A stretch of 64,000 nucleotides of DNA from Saccharothrix sp. (GCF_031180885.1 NZ_JAPSLK010000009.1:72115-136114), one strand, 5' to 3'. Positions 8,022-17,316 are shown, counted from the stretch's first letter. Made by a program: numbers and translations. Notes: a model not told the origin generated them from the sequence alone.

Positions 8022-10343
8022 GTGGCGACCGTTCCTGCTGACGTCCAGGGACCGAGCGACGCGGAGCTGATCGACTCCGTGCGCGGCGGGGCGATCGACG
8101 CCTACGGGCAGCTCTACGAGCGCCACGTGAGCGCGGCCTACAACCTGGCCCGCCAGCTCACCCGCTCGTCCGCCGAGGCCGACGACCTGGTGTCCGACGC
8201 CTTCGCCAAGGTGCTGGAGACGCTGCAGGCGGGCCGCGGGCCGGACTCGGCGTTCCGCGCCTACCTGCTCACCGCCCTGCGGCACACCGCCTACGACAAG
8301 ACCCGGCGGGACAAGAAGGTCGACCTCGCCGAGGACGTGTCCGAGGTCGCACCCGAGCAGACCGCCGTGCCGTTCCGGGACACCGCGGTCGCCGGGCTGG
8401 AGCGCTCGCTGGCCGCGAAGGCGTTCGCCCGGCTGCCCGAGCGCTGGCAGACCGTGCTGTGGCACACCGAGATCGAGGGCCAGTCGCCCGCCGACGTGGC
8501 GCCCATCCTGGGCCTGACCGCCAACGGCGTGTCCGCGCTGGCCTACCGGGCCCGCGAGGGCCTGCGCCAGGCCTACCTCCAGGTGCACCTCGCCGAGACC
8601 ACCGCCGAGCGCTGCCGCGCCACCGTCGACCGGCTCGGCGCGTGGACCCGCGGCGGCCTGTCCAAGCGCGAGACCACGCAGGTCGAGGCGCACCTGGACG
8701 AGTGCGCCGACTGCCGCTCGCTGGCCGCCGAACTGGCCGACGTCAACGGGGCGCTGCGCGCGTTCGTCGCACCGCTGGTGCTGGGCGTCGGCGCGGCGGG
8801 CTACCTGGCCGCCACGGCCACCACCGCCAAGGCCGCGACCGTGGTCGCGGTGGGCGCCGGCGCGGGTGGCGCGGCGAGCGCCGCCACGTCCGCGCCCCGC
8901 CAGATCTTCGGCACCGCGGCGTCGGTGGCGGCGCTCGCCGTCGCGGTGGCGATCGGGCTCGCGTCGGGCGGCGAGCAGCAGGTGCCGGCCGCCCAGGTCG
9001 TGCCGCCGCCACCGGCCTCCAGCCAGCCGACCCAGCCGCCGCAGCTGCCCCCGCCACCACCGGCGGCCGAACCCCCGTCGGAGACGCCGTCGGAGACGCC
9101 GTCGCCCACCCCGAGCCCCGACCAGCCGACGCCCGCACCGCAACCGCAGCCCCAGCCGCAACCCCAACCGCAACCGCAGCCCGAACCCGAGCCGCAGCCC
9201 CAGCCGACGCCGCCGACGCTCGTGCCGACCGTGCCCAGCGGGTTCACCCTGCGGCCCAACGAGCCACCGGTCGCGCTGCCGATCACGGTCCGCAACACCG
9301 GCGAGACCGCGTCCGAGCCCGTCGGCGCCGCGCTCCGGCTGCCGCCGGGCGTGCAGGCGGTCGGCCCCGGCCAGTCGTTCACCGGGCAGCGCCTGGTCCG
9401 GCTGGACGGCGCCCCCGAGCAGACCGTGGGCTGCCCGGCGGGCCGCGGCGAGATCACGTGCGCCACCGAACGGGGCATCGCGCCCGGCGGGTCGGCGACC
9501 TTCGTCTTCCGCCTCAAGGTCGACCACGACTACGAGGGCGGCACGGCCGTGATCACCGGCACGATCAGCGCGGGCGCCGCGGTGTCCGTGGACGTCCGGG
9601 TCGACGTGGCCGTCCAGCCCGCCGACGACGAGGTCGACCTGGCCGTGCACAAGTGGCACCACGGGTACTGGGACCCGCGCATCGACATCCGGGCCGCCAA
9701 CACCGGCGGCAAGGCCGGCACGCTGCGGCTGGTCGTCGAGTCGGACGAGAACGTGCACGTCGTGGCCATGCGCCCGGACTGCCAGCAGGGCGACCACCTG
9801 ATCACCTGCGAGCGGCCGCTCGAGCGCGGGGAGTCGTTCCGCCTGTCGGTGTGGGCGTTCGGGCTGCCGTACCGGGGCGGGAACGTCACCGTGACCGCCA
9901 CCCTGGGCACGGCCACCAAGAGCGTCGTGGTCCCGGTCAACCTGCACCCCGGCGACGGCGAGGGCCAGGTCCCCGAACCGCCCGTGGTCGACCCGGAGCC
10001 CCTGGTCGTCGCCCTCAAGCCGACCAAACCGACCAAACCCGCGGTGACCACCACCGAGCCCACCGAGCCGACCGACCAGCCCACGCTGCCGTCGCCGCCA
10101 ACCCTCCCGCCGCCAACCCTCCCGCCGCCAACCCTCCCGCCGCCAACCCTCCCGCCGCCAACCCTCCCGCTGCCCACGGAGCCGCCCACCACGGAGCCGG
10201 GCACGCCGAGGTCCACCGACCCGTCGACACCGCCGCCGCCGGACCGCGAGGACCCGCCCGGCCGCACCGACCCGCCCGGCCAGCCGTGGCTGTCCCCGGG
10301 GCTGCGCGACCTGCTCCCGGATCTCTGCCGCACCCCTTCGTGA
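8022..10343 (+). CDS. ECF sigma factor fused to zinc-binding anti-sigma domain, two membrane spans and an extracytoplasmic region
   Basis: The GTG at 8022 follows AGGAGGG and gives 773 residues, far longer than the usual ~200 for ECF sigma factors. Residues about 15-85 are region 2 (LYERHVSAAYNLARQLT, DDLVSDAFAKVLE) and about 110-185 are region 4 (LPERWQTVLWHTEIEGQS, helix-turn-helix VAPILGLTANGVSALAYRAREG). Next comes a zinc anti-sigma motif His-x3-Cys-x2-Cys (HLDECADC, about 225-232), two hydrophobic spans (about 247-270 and 297-320), a Pro/Gln-rich linker, two Ig-like/DUF11-type modules (about 405-645) and a Pro/Thr tail with five TLPPP repeats. This fits ECF groups carrying their own anti-sigma domain. 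Extracytoplasmic sensing by the tail is inferred. Confidence 0.85.
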   Translation: MATVPADVQGPSDAELIDSVRGGAIDAYGQLYERHVSAAYNLARQLTRSSAEADDLVSDAFAKVLETLQAGRGPDSAFRAYLLTALRHTAYDKTRRDKKVDLAEDVSEVAPEQTAVPFRDTAVAGLERSLAAKAFARLPERWQTVLWHTEIEGQSPADVAPILGLTANGVSALAYRAREGLRQAYLQVHLAETTAERCRATVDRLGAWTRGGLSKRETTQVEAHLDECADCRSLAAELADVNGALRAFVAPLVLGVGAAGYLAATATTAKAATVVAVGAGAGGAASAATSAPRQIFGTAASVAALAVAVAIGLASGGEQQVPAAQVVPPPPASSQPTQPPQLPPPPPAAEPPSETPSETPSPTPSPDQPTPAPQPQPQPQPQPQPQPEPEPQPQPTPPTLVPTVPSGFTLRPNEPPVALPITVRNTGETASEPVGAALRLPPGVQAVGPGQSFTGQRLVRLDGAPEQTVGCPAGRGEITCATERGIAPGGSATFVFRLKVDHDYEGGTAVITGTISAGAAVSVDVRVDVAVQPADDEVDLAVHKWHHGYWDPRIDIRAANTGGKAGTLRLVVESDENVHVVAMRPDCQQGDHLITCERPLERGESFRLSVWAFGLPYRGGNVTVTATLGTATKSVVVPVNLHPGDGEGQVPEPPVVDPEPLVVALKPTKPTKPAVTTTEPTEPTDQPTLPSPPTLPPPTLPPPTLPPPTLPPPTLPLPTEPPTTEPGTPRSTDPSTPPPPDREDPPGRTDPPGQPWLSPGLRDLLPDLCRTPS

Positions 10344-10364
10344 TCGGTTCGGGACGGCCGTGGG

Positions 10365-10370
10365 TAGGCT
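10365..10370 (+). promoter_or_regulatory. -10 box TAGGCT for leaderless GtrA-1 transcript
   Basis: TAGGCT ends six bases before the GTG start and no ribosome site is present, the spacing seen for leaderless actinobacterial mRNAs. Confidence 0.5.
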
Positions 10371-10376
10371 GCCCCG

Positions 10377-10898
10377 GTGCTGCCACTCGTGCGCAGGGCC
10401 TTCAGCCGTCTCCCGGAACCGGTCCGCTTCCTGATCAACAAGCACCGCGAACTGATCAGGTTCGCCGTCGTCGGCGGCACGACCTTCGTCATCGACAACG
10501 GCATCTGGTACGCCCTGAAGCTGACCGTCCTGCAGGACAAGGTGGTCACGGCCAAGGCGATCGCCGTGCTGGTGGCGGTGATCTCGTCCTACGTGCTCAG
10601 CCGCGAGTGGTCCTTCCACACCCGGGGCGGCCGTGAGCGGCACCACGAGGCCGCGCTGTTCTTCATCGTCAGCGGCCTGGGCATCGCGGTGAACCTGGCG
10701 CCCCTGTACCTGTCGCGGCACGTGCTCGACCTGCACAGCCAGGTGGCCGACTTCCTCAGCGGCTCGGTGATCGGGATGCTCGCCGCGACCGCCTTCAAGT
10801 TCTGGGCGATGCGCAGGGTCGTCTTCCCGGAGGCCGGCGCGCGCCCCGAGGTCCGCCCGCTGCGCGTGGTCGCCGACGACGAGCGCGAAGTGGCCTGA
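10377..10898 (+). CDS. GtrA family membrane protein 1
   Basis: This 173-residue protein has four hydrophobic spans and the GtrA core: FAVVGGTTFVIDNGIWYAL, SYVLSREWSFHTRGG, and a C-terminal KFWAMRRVVFPEA. GtrA proteins are thought to move polyprenyl-phosphate-linked sugars across the membrane for cell-surface glycan building; which sugar is unknown. It is followed 60 bp later by a paralogue in the same orientation. The start GTG is apparently leaderless. A GtrA gene occupies the corresponding place near purK in Mycobacterium. Confidence 0.88.
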   Translation: MLPLVRRAFSRLPEPVRFLINKHRELIRFAVVGGTTFVIDNGIWYALKLTVLQDKVVTAKAIAVLVAVISSYVLSREWSFHTRGGRERHHEAALFFIVSGLGIAVNLAPLYLSRHVLDLHSQVADFLSGSVIGMLAATAFKFWAMRRVVFPEAGARPEVRPLRVVADDEREVA

Positions 10899-10945
10899 CC
10901 CACACCCCACGCAGTGGCGTGAACAGCGCTTTCACCCGTTCTCCG

Positions 10946-10951
10946 TACACT
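10946..10951 (+). promoter_or_regulatory. -10 box TACACT for leaderless GtrA-2 transcript
   Basis: TACACT ends seven bases before GTG 10959 with no ribosome site, so the second GtrA gene probably has its own leaderless promoter. Confidence 0.45.
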
Positions 10952-10958
10952 GCCTTGA

Positions 10959-11507
10959 GTGTCCGTTGTCGAGAGCGTCGTCCGCCGCCTGCCCGCGCCG
11001 CTGCGCAAGATCGCGCTGCGGCACCGAGAGCTGCTGAAGTTCGCCCTGGTCGGTGGCACGTGCTTCATCATCGACACGGCGATCTTCCTGGGCCTGAAGT
11101 CCACCGTGCTCACCGAGAAACCGGTGACCGCGAAGATCATCGCCACCCTGGTGGCCACGATCGTGTCCTACGTGCTGAACCGGGAGTGGTCCTTCCGCAC
11201 CCGCGGCGGCCGGGAGCGCCACCACGAGGCCGCGCTGTTCTTCCTGGTCAACGGCCTGGCGATCGGCATCAACTCGGTGCCCCTGTGGGTGTCCCGCTAC
11301 CTGCTGCACCTCCAGGAGCCCAACGTCAGCCGACTGGTCGAGGAGATCGCCGACTTCACCAGCGCCCAGATCATCGGCACCGCCATCGCCATGGCGTTCC
11401 GCTGGTACGGCTACAAGAAGTGGGTCTTCCCCGAGGCCGACTTCCGGCCGCGGATCAAGCGCTCCTACGACTCCCCCGAGGACGAGGAAGCCCTAGGCCA
11501 CTCCTGA
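10959..11507 (+). CDS. GtrA family membrane protein 2
   Basis: This 182-residue paralogue of the preceding gene shares its order of motifs (FALVGGTCFIIDTAIFLGL, SYVLNREWSFRTRGGRERHHEAALFF in parts, YKKWVFPEA) but has a longer loop before the last span (LQEPNVSRLVEEIADF). Four membrane spans are predicted. The pair looks like a recent tandem duplication; each copy has its own -10 box, so they may be expressed separately. The predicted role is polyprenyl-phosphate sugar flipping, by family only. Confidence 0.88.
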   Translation: MSVVESVVRRLPAPLRKIALRHRELLKFALVGGTCFIIDTAIFLGLKSTVLTEKPVTAKIIATLVATIVSYVLNREWSFRTRGGRERHHEAALFFLVNGLAIGINSVPLWVSRYLLHLQEPNVSRLVEEIADFTSAQIIGTAIAMAFRWYGYKKWVFPEADFRPRIKRSYDSPEDEEALGHS

Positions 11508-12266
11508 CCCCAGCACGGCCAGGGCGGCGTCGTGCAGGTGACCGTTCGTCGACAGCACGTTCCCGCCGTCGAACCGGTCCACCCCGCTCAGGTCGCTGAA
11601 CCGCCCGCCGGCCTCCCGCACCAGCACCTGGAACGGCGCGACGTCCCACGGGTTCACGATCGCCTCGGCCGCGATGTCGATGGCCCCCTCGGCGACCAGG
11701 CAGTGCTGCCAGAAGTCGCCGAACGCCCGGTTCTCCCAGCAGGCGTCCACCAGCCGCAGGTAGGCCTCCCGCGAGTGGTGCTCCACCCACGACCCGAGGT
11801 GCGTGGTGGACAGGTACGCGTCGGACAGGTCACGCACCCCCGACACGGCGATCTTCCGCTCCCCGCCCGCGTCCCGCGTGAACGCGCCCTGCCCGGCGGC
11901 AGCCCACCACCGCCGCCCCAACGCCGGCGCACTGACCACCCCGACCTCGGGCGTCCCGTCCACGACGAGCGCGATGAGCGTCGCCCACACCGGCACCCCG
12001 CGCAGGAAGTTCTTCGTGCCGTCGATCGGGTCCACGACCCACGTGCGCCCGGCCCCGACGTCCCCGCCCCGCTCTTCGCCGGCCACCTCGTCACCGGTGC
12101 CGGCCAGCAACTCCCGGATCGCGTCCTCGACGGCGACGTCGGCGTCGGTCACCGGAGTCCGATCGGGCTTCCGCTCCACCACGAGGTCCCGCGCGCGGAA
12201 CCGGGCAGTCGTGATCGCGTCGGCGGCATCGGCGAGACGCAGGGCAAGCGCGAGATCGGTGGACAC
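11493..12266 (-). CDS. hisN: Inositol-monophosphatase family protein, probable histidinol-phosphatase HisN
   Basis: The 257-residue product has the Mg-dependent phosphatase triad of motifs: GEERGGD (metal-binding Glu), WVVDPIDGTKNFLRG, and the late WDVAPFQVLVREAGG. In Actinobacteria this length and the GTKNFLRGVPVWATLI context usually belong to HisN, the histidinol-phosphate phosphatase of histidine synthesis, although inositol or other phosphates cannot be ruled out. I chose GTG at 12264-12266 because the family starts there and CACGAT lies six bases upstream (leaderless type). The 3' ends of this gene and GtrA-2 overlap by 15 bp in convergent orientation. Confidence 0.85.
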   Translation of the reverse strand: MSTDLALALRLADAADAITTARFRARDLVVERKPDRTPVTDADVAVEDAIRELLAGTGDEVAGEERGGDVGAGRTWVVDPIDGTKNFLRGVPVWATLIALVVDGTPEVGVVSAPALGRRWWAAAGQGAFTRDAGGERKIAVSGVRDLSDAYLSTTHLGSWVEHHSREAYLRLVDACWENRAFGDFWQHCLVAEGAIDIAAEAIVNPWDVAPFQVLVREAGGRFSDLSGVDRFDGGNVLSTNGHLHDAALAVLGSGVA

Positions 12267-12333
12267 GCGCCGATCGTGCCACGCCCACCGACCGGGACAC
12301 CCAAGCCCCACCCCCGACGCGGGACAGGCGCGG

Positions 12334-14070
12334 TCAGCTCACGGGTTCGGTGATCTTCGGCCGGGCCTCCGGAGCCGCCGAGCGGACCGCGTCCGCCGCC
12401 TGGTCGTCCGGCTTCGTCTGCGACGCCCGTTCCGCCTCCACCCGGGCCGTGTAGATCTCGACCTCGCGGGCCACCTGCGCCTCGTCCCACCCGTGGACGC
12501 GGGCCATCAGCCGGGCCACCTGCTCGGCGCAGTCCACACCCCGGTGCGGGTACTCGATCGAGATCCGGGTCCGCCGCGTCAGCACGTCCTCCAGGTGCAG
12601 CGCACCCTCGTGCGAAGCCGCGTACACGACCTCCACCTGCAAGTAGTCCGGCGCGTGGGGCACCGGCCGAAGCAACTCCGCGTCCGACGCGCCCAACACC
12701 TCGTGCACCAGCGAGCCGTACCGGTCCAGCAGGTGGCGCACCCGGTAGGGGTGCAGCCCGTACCGGGTCGCCAGCTGGTCCGCCTGGTTCACCAGAGCGT
12801 GGTAACCGTCGGCACCGATCAGCGGCACCTTGTCCGTGATCGACGGCTGGATCCGCCCCGGCAGGTCGACCGACGCCGCGTCCACCGCGTCCGCGCCCAT
12901 CACCCGGTACGTCGTGTACTTGCCGCCCGCGATCGCCACCAGACCGGGCGCGACCCGGGCCACCGCGTGCTCGCGGGACAGCTTCGAGGTCGACTCGCTC
13001 TCCCCCGCCAGCAACGGCCGCAGACCCGCGTACACGCCCTCGATGTCGTCGTGCGTCAACGGCGTGGCCAGCACGGCGTTCACGTGGTCGAGGATGTAGT
13101 CGATGTCGTTCTTGGTGGCCGCCGGGTGCGCCAGGTCCAGGTTCCAGTCGGTGTCCGTCGTTCCCACGATCCAGTGATTCCGCCACGGGATCACGAACAG
13201 CACGGACTTCTCCGTGCGCAGGATGAGCCCCGACTCGGACACGATCCGGTCGCGCGGCACCACGATGTGCACGCCCTTGGACGCCCGCACCCGGAACCGC
13301 CCGCGCGACCCGGACAGCCGCTGCAACTCGTCGGTCCACACCCCGGTCGCGTTGATCACCGCGTGCGCCCTGACCTCGGTCTCCCGACCGTCCTCGACGT
13401 CGCGCACCCGCACGCCGGACACCCGGTCCGCCTCCTGCAAGAACCCCACGACCTGCGTGGACGACCGCACGACCGCCCCGTAGTGCGCGGCGGTGCGGCC
13501 GACCATCATGGTGTGGCGGGCGTCGTCGGCCTGCGCGTCGTAGTACCGGATGCCGCCGATCAGCGCGTCGCGCTTCAACGCGGGCACCATCCGCAGCGCA
13601 CCCGCCCGGGTGAGGTGCTTCTGCCCCGGCACGGACCGCGCCCCGCCCATCGTGTCGTACAGGAACAGCCCGGCGGCGGTGTACGGGCGCTCCCACACCC
13701 GCTTCGACAGCGGGTACAGGAAGCTCACGGGTTTGACCAGGTGCGGCGCGATGCGGGTGAGCATCAGTTCGCGTTCCCGCAACGCCTCGCGGACCAGGCC
13801 GAACTCCAGCTGCTCGAGGTAGCGCAGGCCGCCGTGGAACAGCTTCGAGGACCGGCTCGACGTGCCCGACGCCAGGTCCCGCGCCTCCACCAGCGCCACC
13901 CGCAGGCCCCGGGTCGCGGCGTCCAGGGCGGCACCCACGCCAACCACGCCACCGCCGACGACCACCAGGTCGAACGTCTCCGACCCGAGCCGCTGCCAGG
14001 CCGTTTCCCGCTCCTGCGGACCGAGTCGACCAGGGTTGTCGGTTCCGGCGGGCGTCTCGCGCGTGGCCAC
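12334..14070 (-). CDS. glpD: Glycerol-3-phosphate dehydrogenase (FAD-dependent)
   Basis: GlpD oxidises sn-glycerol-3-phosphate to dihydroxyacetone phosphate and passes electrons to quinone at the membrane. The 578-residue protein begins with an FAD-binding fold (FDLVVVGGGVVGVGAALDAA), then LASGTSSRSSKLFHGGLRYL, VINATGVWTDEL, and a GGKYTTYR segment, followed by a C-terminal helical domain and a charged tail. The length matches mycobacterial GlpD2. The start is GTG at 14068-14070 with AGGGAGG upstream; the frame extends further back but that part is not coding. It is divergent from glpF, with which it forms a glycerol regulon. Confidence 0.93.
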   Translation of the reverse strand: MATRETPAGTDNPGRLGPQERETAWQRLGSETFDLVVVGGGVVGVGAALDAATRGLRVALVEARDLASGTSSRSSKLFHGGLRYLEQLEFGLVREALRERELMLTRIAPHLVKPVSFLYPLSKRVWERPYTAAGLFLYDTMGGARSVPGQKHLTRAGALRMVPALKRDALIGGIRYYDAQADDARHTMMVGRTAAHYGAVVRSSTQVVGFLQEADRVSGVRVRDVEDGRETEVRAHAVINATGVWTDELQRLSGSRGRFRVRASKGVHIVVPRDRIVSESGLILRTEKSVLFVIPWRNHWIVGTTDTDWNLDLAHPAATKNDIDYILDHVNAVLATPLTHDDIEGVYAGLRPLLAGESESTSKLSREHAVARVAPGLVAIAGGKYTTYRVMGADAVDAASVDLPGRIQPSITDKVPLIGADGYHALVNQADQLATRYGLHPYRVRHLLDRYGSLVHEVLGASDAELLRPVPHAPDYLQVEVVYAASHEGALHLEDVLTRRTRISIEYPHRGVDCAEQVARLMARVHGWDEAQVAREVEIYTARVEAERASQTKPDDQAADAVRSAAPEARPKITEPVS

Positions 14071-14259
14071 TGTGCAACGCCTCCCTGATACTGACGGCTG
14101 GTCCGGACCAAGGACTTGACTTGACCACGTTACCCGCCGGTACGCCACCGTAGACAACTGATCAGCAAGCGAACTAGCGTCAACGCACATCGTGGGTGGG
14201 CAGCGCCGCCGGACCCCGGGCACGAGCGCTGTCCCCTGCCAACGCAAGGAGGTCGGCGG
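14071..14259. promoter_or_regulatory. Divergent glpD/glpF control region
   Basis: The 189 bp between the two divergent glycerol genes must hold both promoters. A TTGACTTGACC stretch at about 14115-14125 is a candidate -35 region for glpF. I found no operator I could assign to an IclR-type (GylR) regulator, and no regulator gene is adjacent. Confidence 0.4.
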
Positions 14260-15000
14260 ATGAGCAATGGCTCGATCTTCGTCTGGGAGACCCTCGGCAC
14301 CGCGATCCTGATCCTGCTCGGCGCGGGTGTCGTCGCCAACGTTGTCCTCAAGAACACCCTGGGCAACGGCGGTGGCTGGCTCCTGATCAACTTCGGCTGG
14401 GGTTTCGCGGTCTTCGCGGGCGCCAGCGTGGCCGCGCCCAGCGGTGCGCACATCAACCCGGCGGTCACCCTCGGACTCGCCATCTCGGACAAAGTCGAGT
14501 GGGCGCAGGTGCCCGTCTACTTCGCCGGGCAGATGGTCGGCGCGTTCCTCGGCGCCGTGCTCGCCTGGGCGGCGTACAAGGCGCAGTTCGACACGCACGA
14601 CGACCTGCCCAACACGCGCGGCATCTTCTGCACCGGCCCGACCGTGCCGAGCGTGCCGTGGAACCTGGTCACCGAGATCATCGGCACGTTCGTGCTGGTC
14701 ATCTGGATCCTGCTGAGCCCCGGCGCCAAGGCGGCGGAAGGCGGCATCCCGCAGTTCGGCAACTCCGCGCTGGGCTACGCGGCGGTGGCGTTCCTCGTCG
14801 TCGGCATCGGCAACTCGCTCGGCGGCCCGACCGGGTACGCCATCAACCCCGCCCGCGACCTCGGTCCCCGCATCGCCTACGCGGTCCTGCCCATCCGCGA
14901 CAAGGGCAGCGCCGAGTGGGGCTACTCCTGGATCCCCGTCGTCGGTCCGCTGGTCGGCGGCGCCCTCGCGGCGCTGCTGTACCTGGCCCTGCCGGTCTGA
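14260..15000 (+). CDS. glpF: Glycerol uptake facilitator (aquaglyceroporin)
   Basis: This 246-residue six-span channel lets glycerol diffuse across the membrane. Both pore half-helices carry the NPA box: GAHINPAVTL in the first half and AINPARDLGPR in the second. The Asp after the second NPA box and the following GPR are features of glycerol facilitators rather than water-only aquaporins. ATG 14260 follows AAGGAGG. It is followed 25 bp later by glpK, so uptake and phosphorylation are co-expressed. Confidence 0.95.
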   Translation: MSNGSIFVWETLGTAILILLGAGVVANVVLKNTLGNGGGWLLINFGWGFAVFAGASVAAPSGAHINPAVTLGLAISDKVEWAQVPVYFAGQMVGAFLGAVLAWAAYKAQFDTHDDLPNTRGIFCTGPTVPSVPWNLVTEIIGTFVLVIWILLSPGAKAAEGGIPQFGNSALGYAAVAFLVVGIGNSLGGPTGYAINPARDLGPRIAYAVLPIRDKGSAEWGYSWIPVVGPLVGGALAALLYLALPV

Positions 15001-15025
15001 CCCCGCCCCGAAAGGACCCTGACGC

Positions 15026-16531
15026 ATGACGAAGTACGTGGCAGCGATCGACCAGGGCACGACGTCGACCCGGTGCATGGTCTTCGACCACTCCGGACGG
15101 GTCGTCTCGGTCGACCAGAAGGAGCACGAGCAGATCTTCCCCAAGGCCGGGTGGGTCGAGCACAACCCCGAGGAGGTGTGGACCAACACCCGGCAGGTGG
15201 CCGCCGGCGCGCTGGCCAAGGCCGACCTGACCGCGGGCGACATCGCCGCCGTCGGCATCACCAACCAGCGCGAGACGGCGGTCGTGTGGGACCGCACCAC
15301 CGGCAAGCCGGTCTACAACGCGATCGTCTGGCAGGACACCCGCACCGACAAGATCTGCCAGGACCTGGCCGCCCTGGGCGGCGGTCAGGAGCGCTACCGC
15401 CCCAAGACCGGCCTGCCGCTGGCGACCTACTTCTCCGGCCCGAAGGTCCGCTGGATCCTGGACAACGTCGAGGGTGCGCGGGCGAAGGCCGAGGCCGGCG
15501 ACCTGCTGTTCGGCAACATGGACACCTGGGTGCTGTGGAACATGACCGGCGGGGTGGACGGCGGCGTGCACGTCACCGACCCCACCAACGCCTCCCGCAC
15601 CCTGCTCATGGACCTGGACACGCTGAGCTGGGACGAGGGCATCGCCGCCGACATGGGCATCCCGCTGTCCATGCTGCCGGAGATCCGGTCGTCGTCGGAG
15701 ACCTACGGCCAGGTCCGGGAGCGCGGCGCGCTGGCCGGCGTGCCGATCTCCGGCATCCTCGGCGACCAGCAGGCGGCGACGTTCGGGCAGGCGTGCCTGT
15801 CCCCCGGCGAGGCCAAGAACACCTACGGCACCGGCAACTTCGTGCTGCTCAACACCGGCACCGACAAGGTGATGAGCGAGAACGGCCTGCTCACCACGGT
15901 CTGCTACAAGATCGGCGACGCCGCCCCGGTCTACGCGCTGGAGGGCTCCATCGCGGTGACCGGGTCGCTGGTGCAGTGGCTGCGCGACAACCTCGGCATG
16001 ATCGGCACCGCCGCCGAGATCGAGGAGCACGCCAAGACCGTGGAGGACAACGGCGGCGCGTACTTCGTGCCGGCGTTCTCCGGCCTGTTCGCCCCGTACT
16101 GGCGGTCCGACGCGCGCGGCGCGATCGTCGGCCTGACCCGGTTCGTGAACAAGGGCCACCTGGCGCGGGCGGTGCTGGAGGCGACCGCGTTCCAGACCCG
16201 CGAGGTGATCGACGCGATGAACGCCGACTCCGGCGTGGCCCTGACGTCGCTGAAGGTCGACGGCGGCATGGTGGTCAACGAGCTGCTCATGCAGTTCCAG
16301 GCCGACATCCTGGGCGTGCCGGTGATCCGGCCGGTGGTCGCGGAGACCACGGCGCTGGGCGCGGCCTACGCGGCCGGGCTCGCGGTCGGGTTCTGGGAGT
16401 CCGAGGACGACATCCGCCAGAACTGGGCGCAGGACAAGCAGTGGGACCCGGCGCTGGACGAGGAGACCCGCGAGCGCCAGTACCACTTCTGGAAGAAGGC
16501 GGTGACCCGGACCTTCGACTGGGTGGAGTAG
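15026..16531 (+). CDS. glpK: Glycerol kinase
   Basis: GlpK phosphorylates glycerol with ATP to glycerol-3-phosphate, trapping it in the cell for GlpD. The 501-residue protein has the FGGY-kinase layout: [15 protein letters not shown] at the start, [25 protein letters not shown], the FGGY-type signature near [20 protein letters not shown], and [18 protein letters not shown] in the ATP-binding half. The length is standard. RBS GAAAGGA precedes the ATG. Confidence 0.96.
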   Translation: MTKYVAAIDQGTTSTRCMVFDHSGRVVSVDQKEHEQIFPKAGWVEHNPEEVWTNTRQVAAGALAKADLTAGDIAAVGITNQRETAVVWDRTTGKPVYNAIVWQDTRTDKICQDLAALGGGQERYRPKTGLPLATYFSGPKVRWILDNVEGARAKAEAGDLLFGNMDTWVLWNMTGGVDGGVHVTDPTNASRTLLMDLDTLSWDEGIAADMGIPLSMLPEIRSSSETYGQVRERGALAGVPISGILGDQQAATFGQACLSPGEAKNTYGTGNFVLLNTGTDKVMSENGLLTTVCYKIGDAAPVYALEGSIAVTGSLVQWLRDNLGMIGTAAEIEEHAKTVEDNGGAYFVPAFSGLFAPYWRSDARGAIVGLTRFVNKGHLARAVLEATAFQTREVIDAMNADSGVALTSLKVDGGMVVNELLMQFQADILGVPVIRPVVAETTALGAAYAAGLAVGFWESEDDIRQNWAQDKQWDPALDEETRERQYHFWKKAVTRTFDWVE

Positions 16532-16541
16532 CAGTTGTCCT

Positions 16542-16592
16542 TGTTGGACGCTCGCGTGGTTTCCCCCTCCAAAACTGCGCGAGCGTCCAACA
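16542..16592. terminator. Bidirectional hairpin terminator between glpK and the secreted Ig-like protein
   Basis: A perfect 15-bp stem (16542-16556 with 16578-16592) with a 21-nt loop sits exactly between two convergent stop codons and can serve both transcripts. Confidence 0.65.
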
Positions 16593-16595
16593 GTC

Positions 16596-17306
16596 CTATG
16601 CTGTCCCGCCCCCACCGGTCTCCGGTGCGCCCTTGGGCTTCTTGATCGGCTGCTGGGGCTGCTGCGGCGGGTCCGCCGGCGGGGTGCCGAGCACCTTGAA
16701 GGTGATCGCGTACGGCTCGTCGCGGCAGGTCATCACGGCCTGGTAGGTGCCGGGCGTCGACACGACCGTGGTCTTGCCGGCCAGTTCGGGGAAGTTGCCG
16801 GCCTCGGTCTGGAGTTCCAGCGGCGCGACGAAGCCGGACGAGGTGATGGTCCGGCCGGCGCAGTCGTTGGTGACCGGCATCTTGCCGTTGATCTCCCCGC
16901 CGGGCTCGACCTCCAGCGGGAAGAGGCTGAACGCGCGCAGCGGCGGCGGTTGGAGGATGGTGAAGGTGACCTCGGCGAAGTCCGGGCTGCTGTTGCACTT
17001 CACGGTCGCCGTGTAGGTGCCGGGGGTCTTGATGACGTGCGTGTTGCCGCTCACCTGGCCCTGGGCGGTCGGGCCGCCGGGGAACTTGCCCCACTCGATC
17101 GGGGCGACGAAGCCGGGTGAGGTCACCGGGCCGAACCCCCTGCCGCCGCACGCGGGGGCCGGGGCGGTCGCGGTGATCACGCCGCCGGGCTGGACCTCCA
17201 GCGGCGACAGGGTGAACGAGGCGCCGGGAAAGCCCTGGCCGGCGGCGGGTGCGGTGGTGATGGTCGTCAAGAGGAGCGCGGCCGGCAAGGCCGTCACAGG
17301 TCTCAT
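16596..17306 (-). CDS. Secreted protein with two Ig-like repeats, possibly missing its wall-anchor tail
   Basis: The 236-residue product starts with a signal peptide (MRPVTALPAALLLTTITTAPAAG). Two repeats of about 90 residues follow, each with a Leu-x-Val-x-Pro-Gly-Gly start (LSPLEVQPGGVI, LFPLEVEPGGEI), a Cys pair, and a TPGTYxAxxxC strand. The C-terminus is Pro/Gln-rich and ends at APETGGGGTA. PETG followed by glycines resembles the start of a sortase signal, yet the hydrophobic span and basic tail are absent. It lies 10 bp downstream of the sortase gene, suggesting an enzyme-substrate pair (inference). RBS GAGGGGG precedes ATG 17306. Confidence 0.75.
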   Translation of the reverse strand: MRPVTALPAALLLTTITTAPAAGQGFPGASFTLSPLEVQPGGVITATAPAPACGGRGFGPVTSPGFVAPIEWGKFPGGPTAQGQVSGNTHVIKTPGTYTATVKCNSSPDFAEVTFTILQPPPLRAFSLFPLEVEPGGEINGKMPVTNDCAGRTITSSGFVAPLELQTEAGNFPELAGKTTVVSTPGTYQAVMTCRDEPYAITFKVLGTPPADPPQQPQQPIKKPKGAPETGGGGTA

Positions 17307-17316
17307 GCGATCCCCC

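Noticed and set aside
14071..15306. Upstream in-frame extension of glpD over glpF
   Set aside because: It is antisense to glpF, and GTG 14070 with AGGGAGG explains the glpD start.
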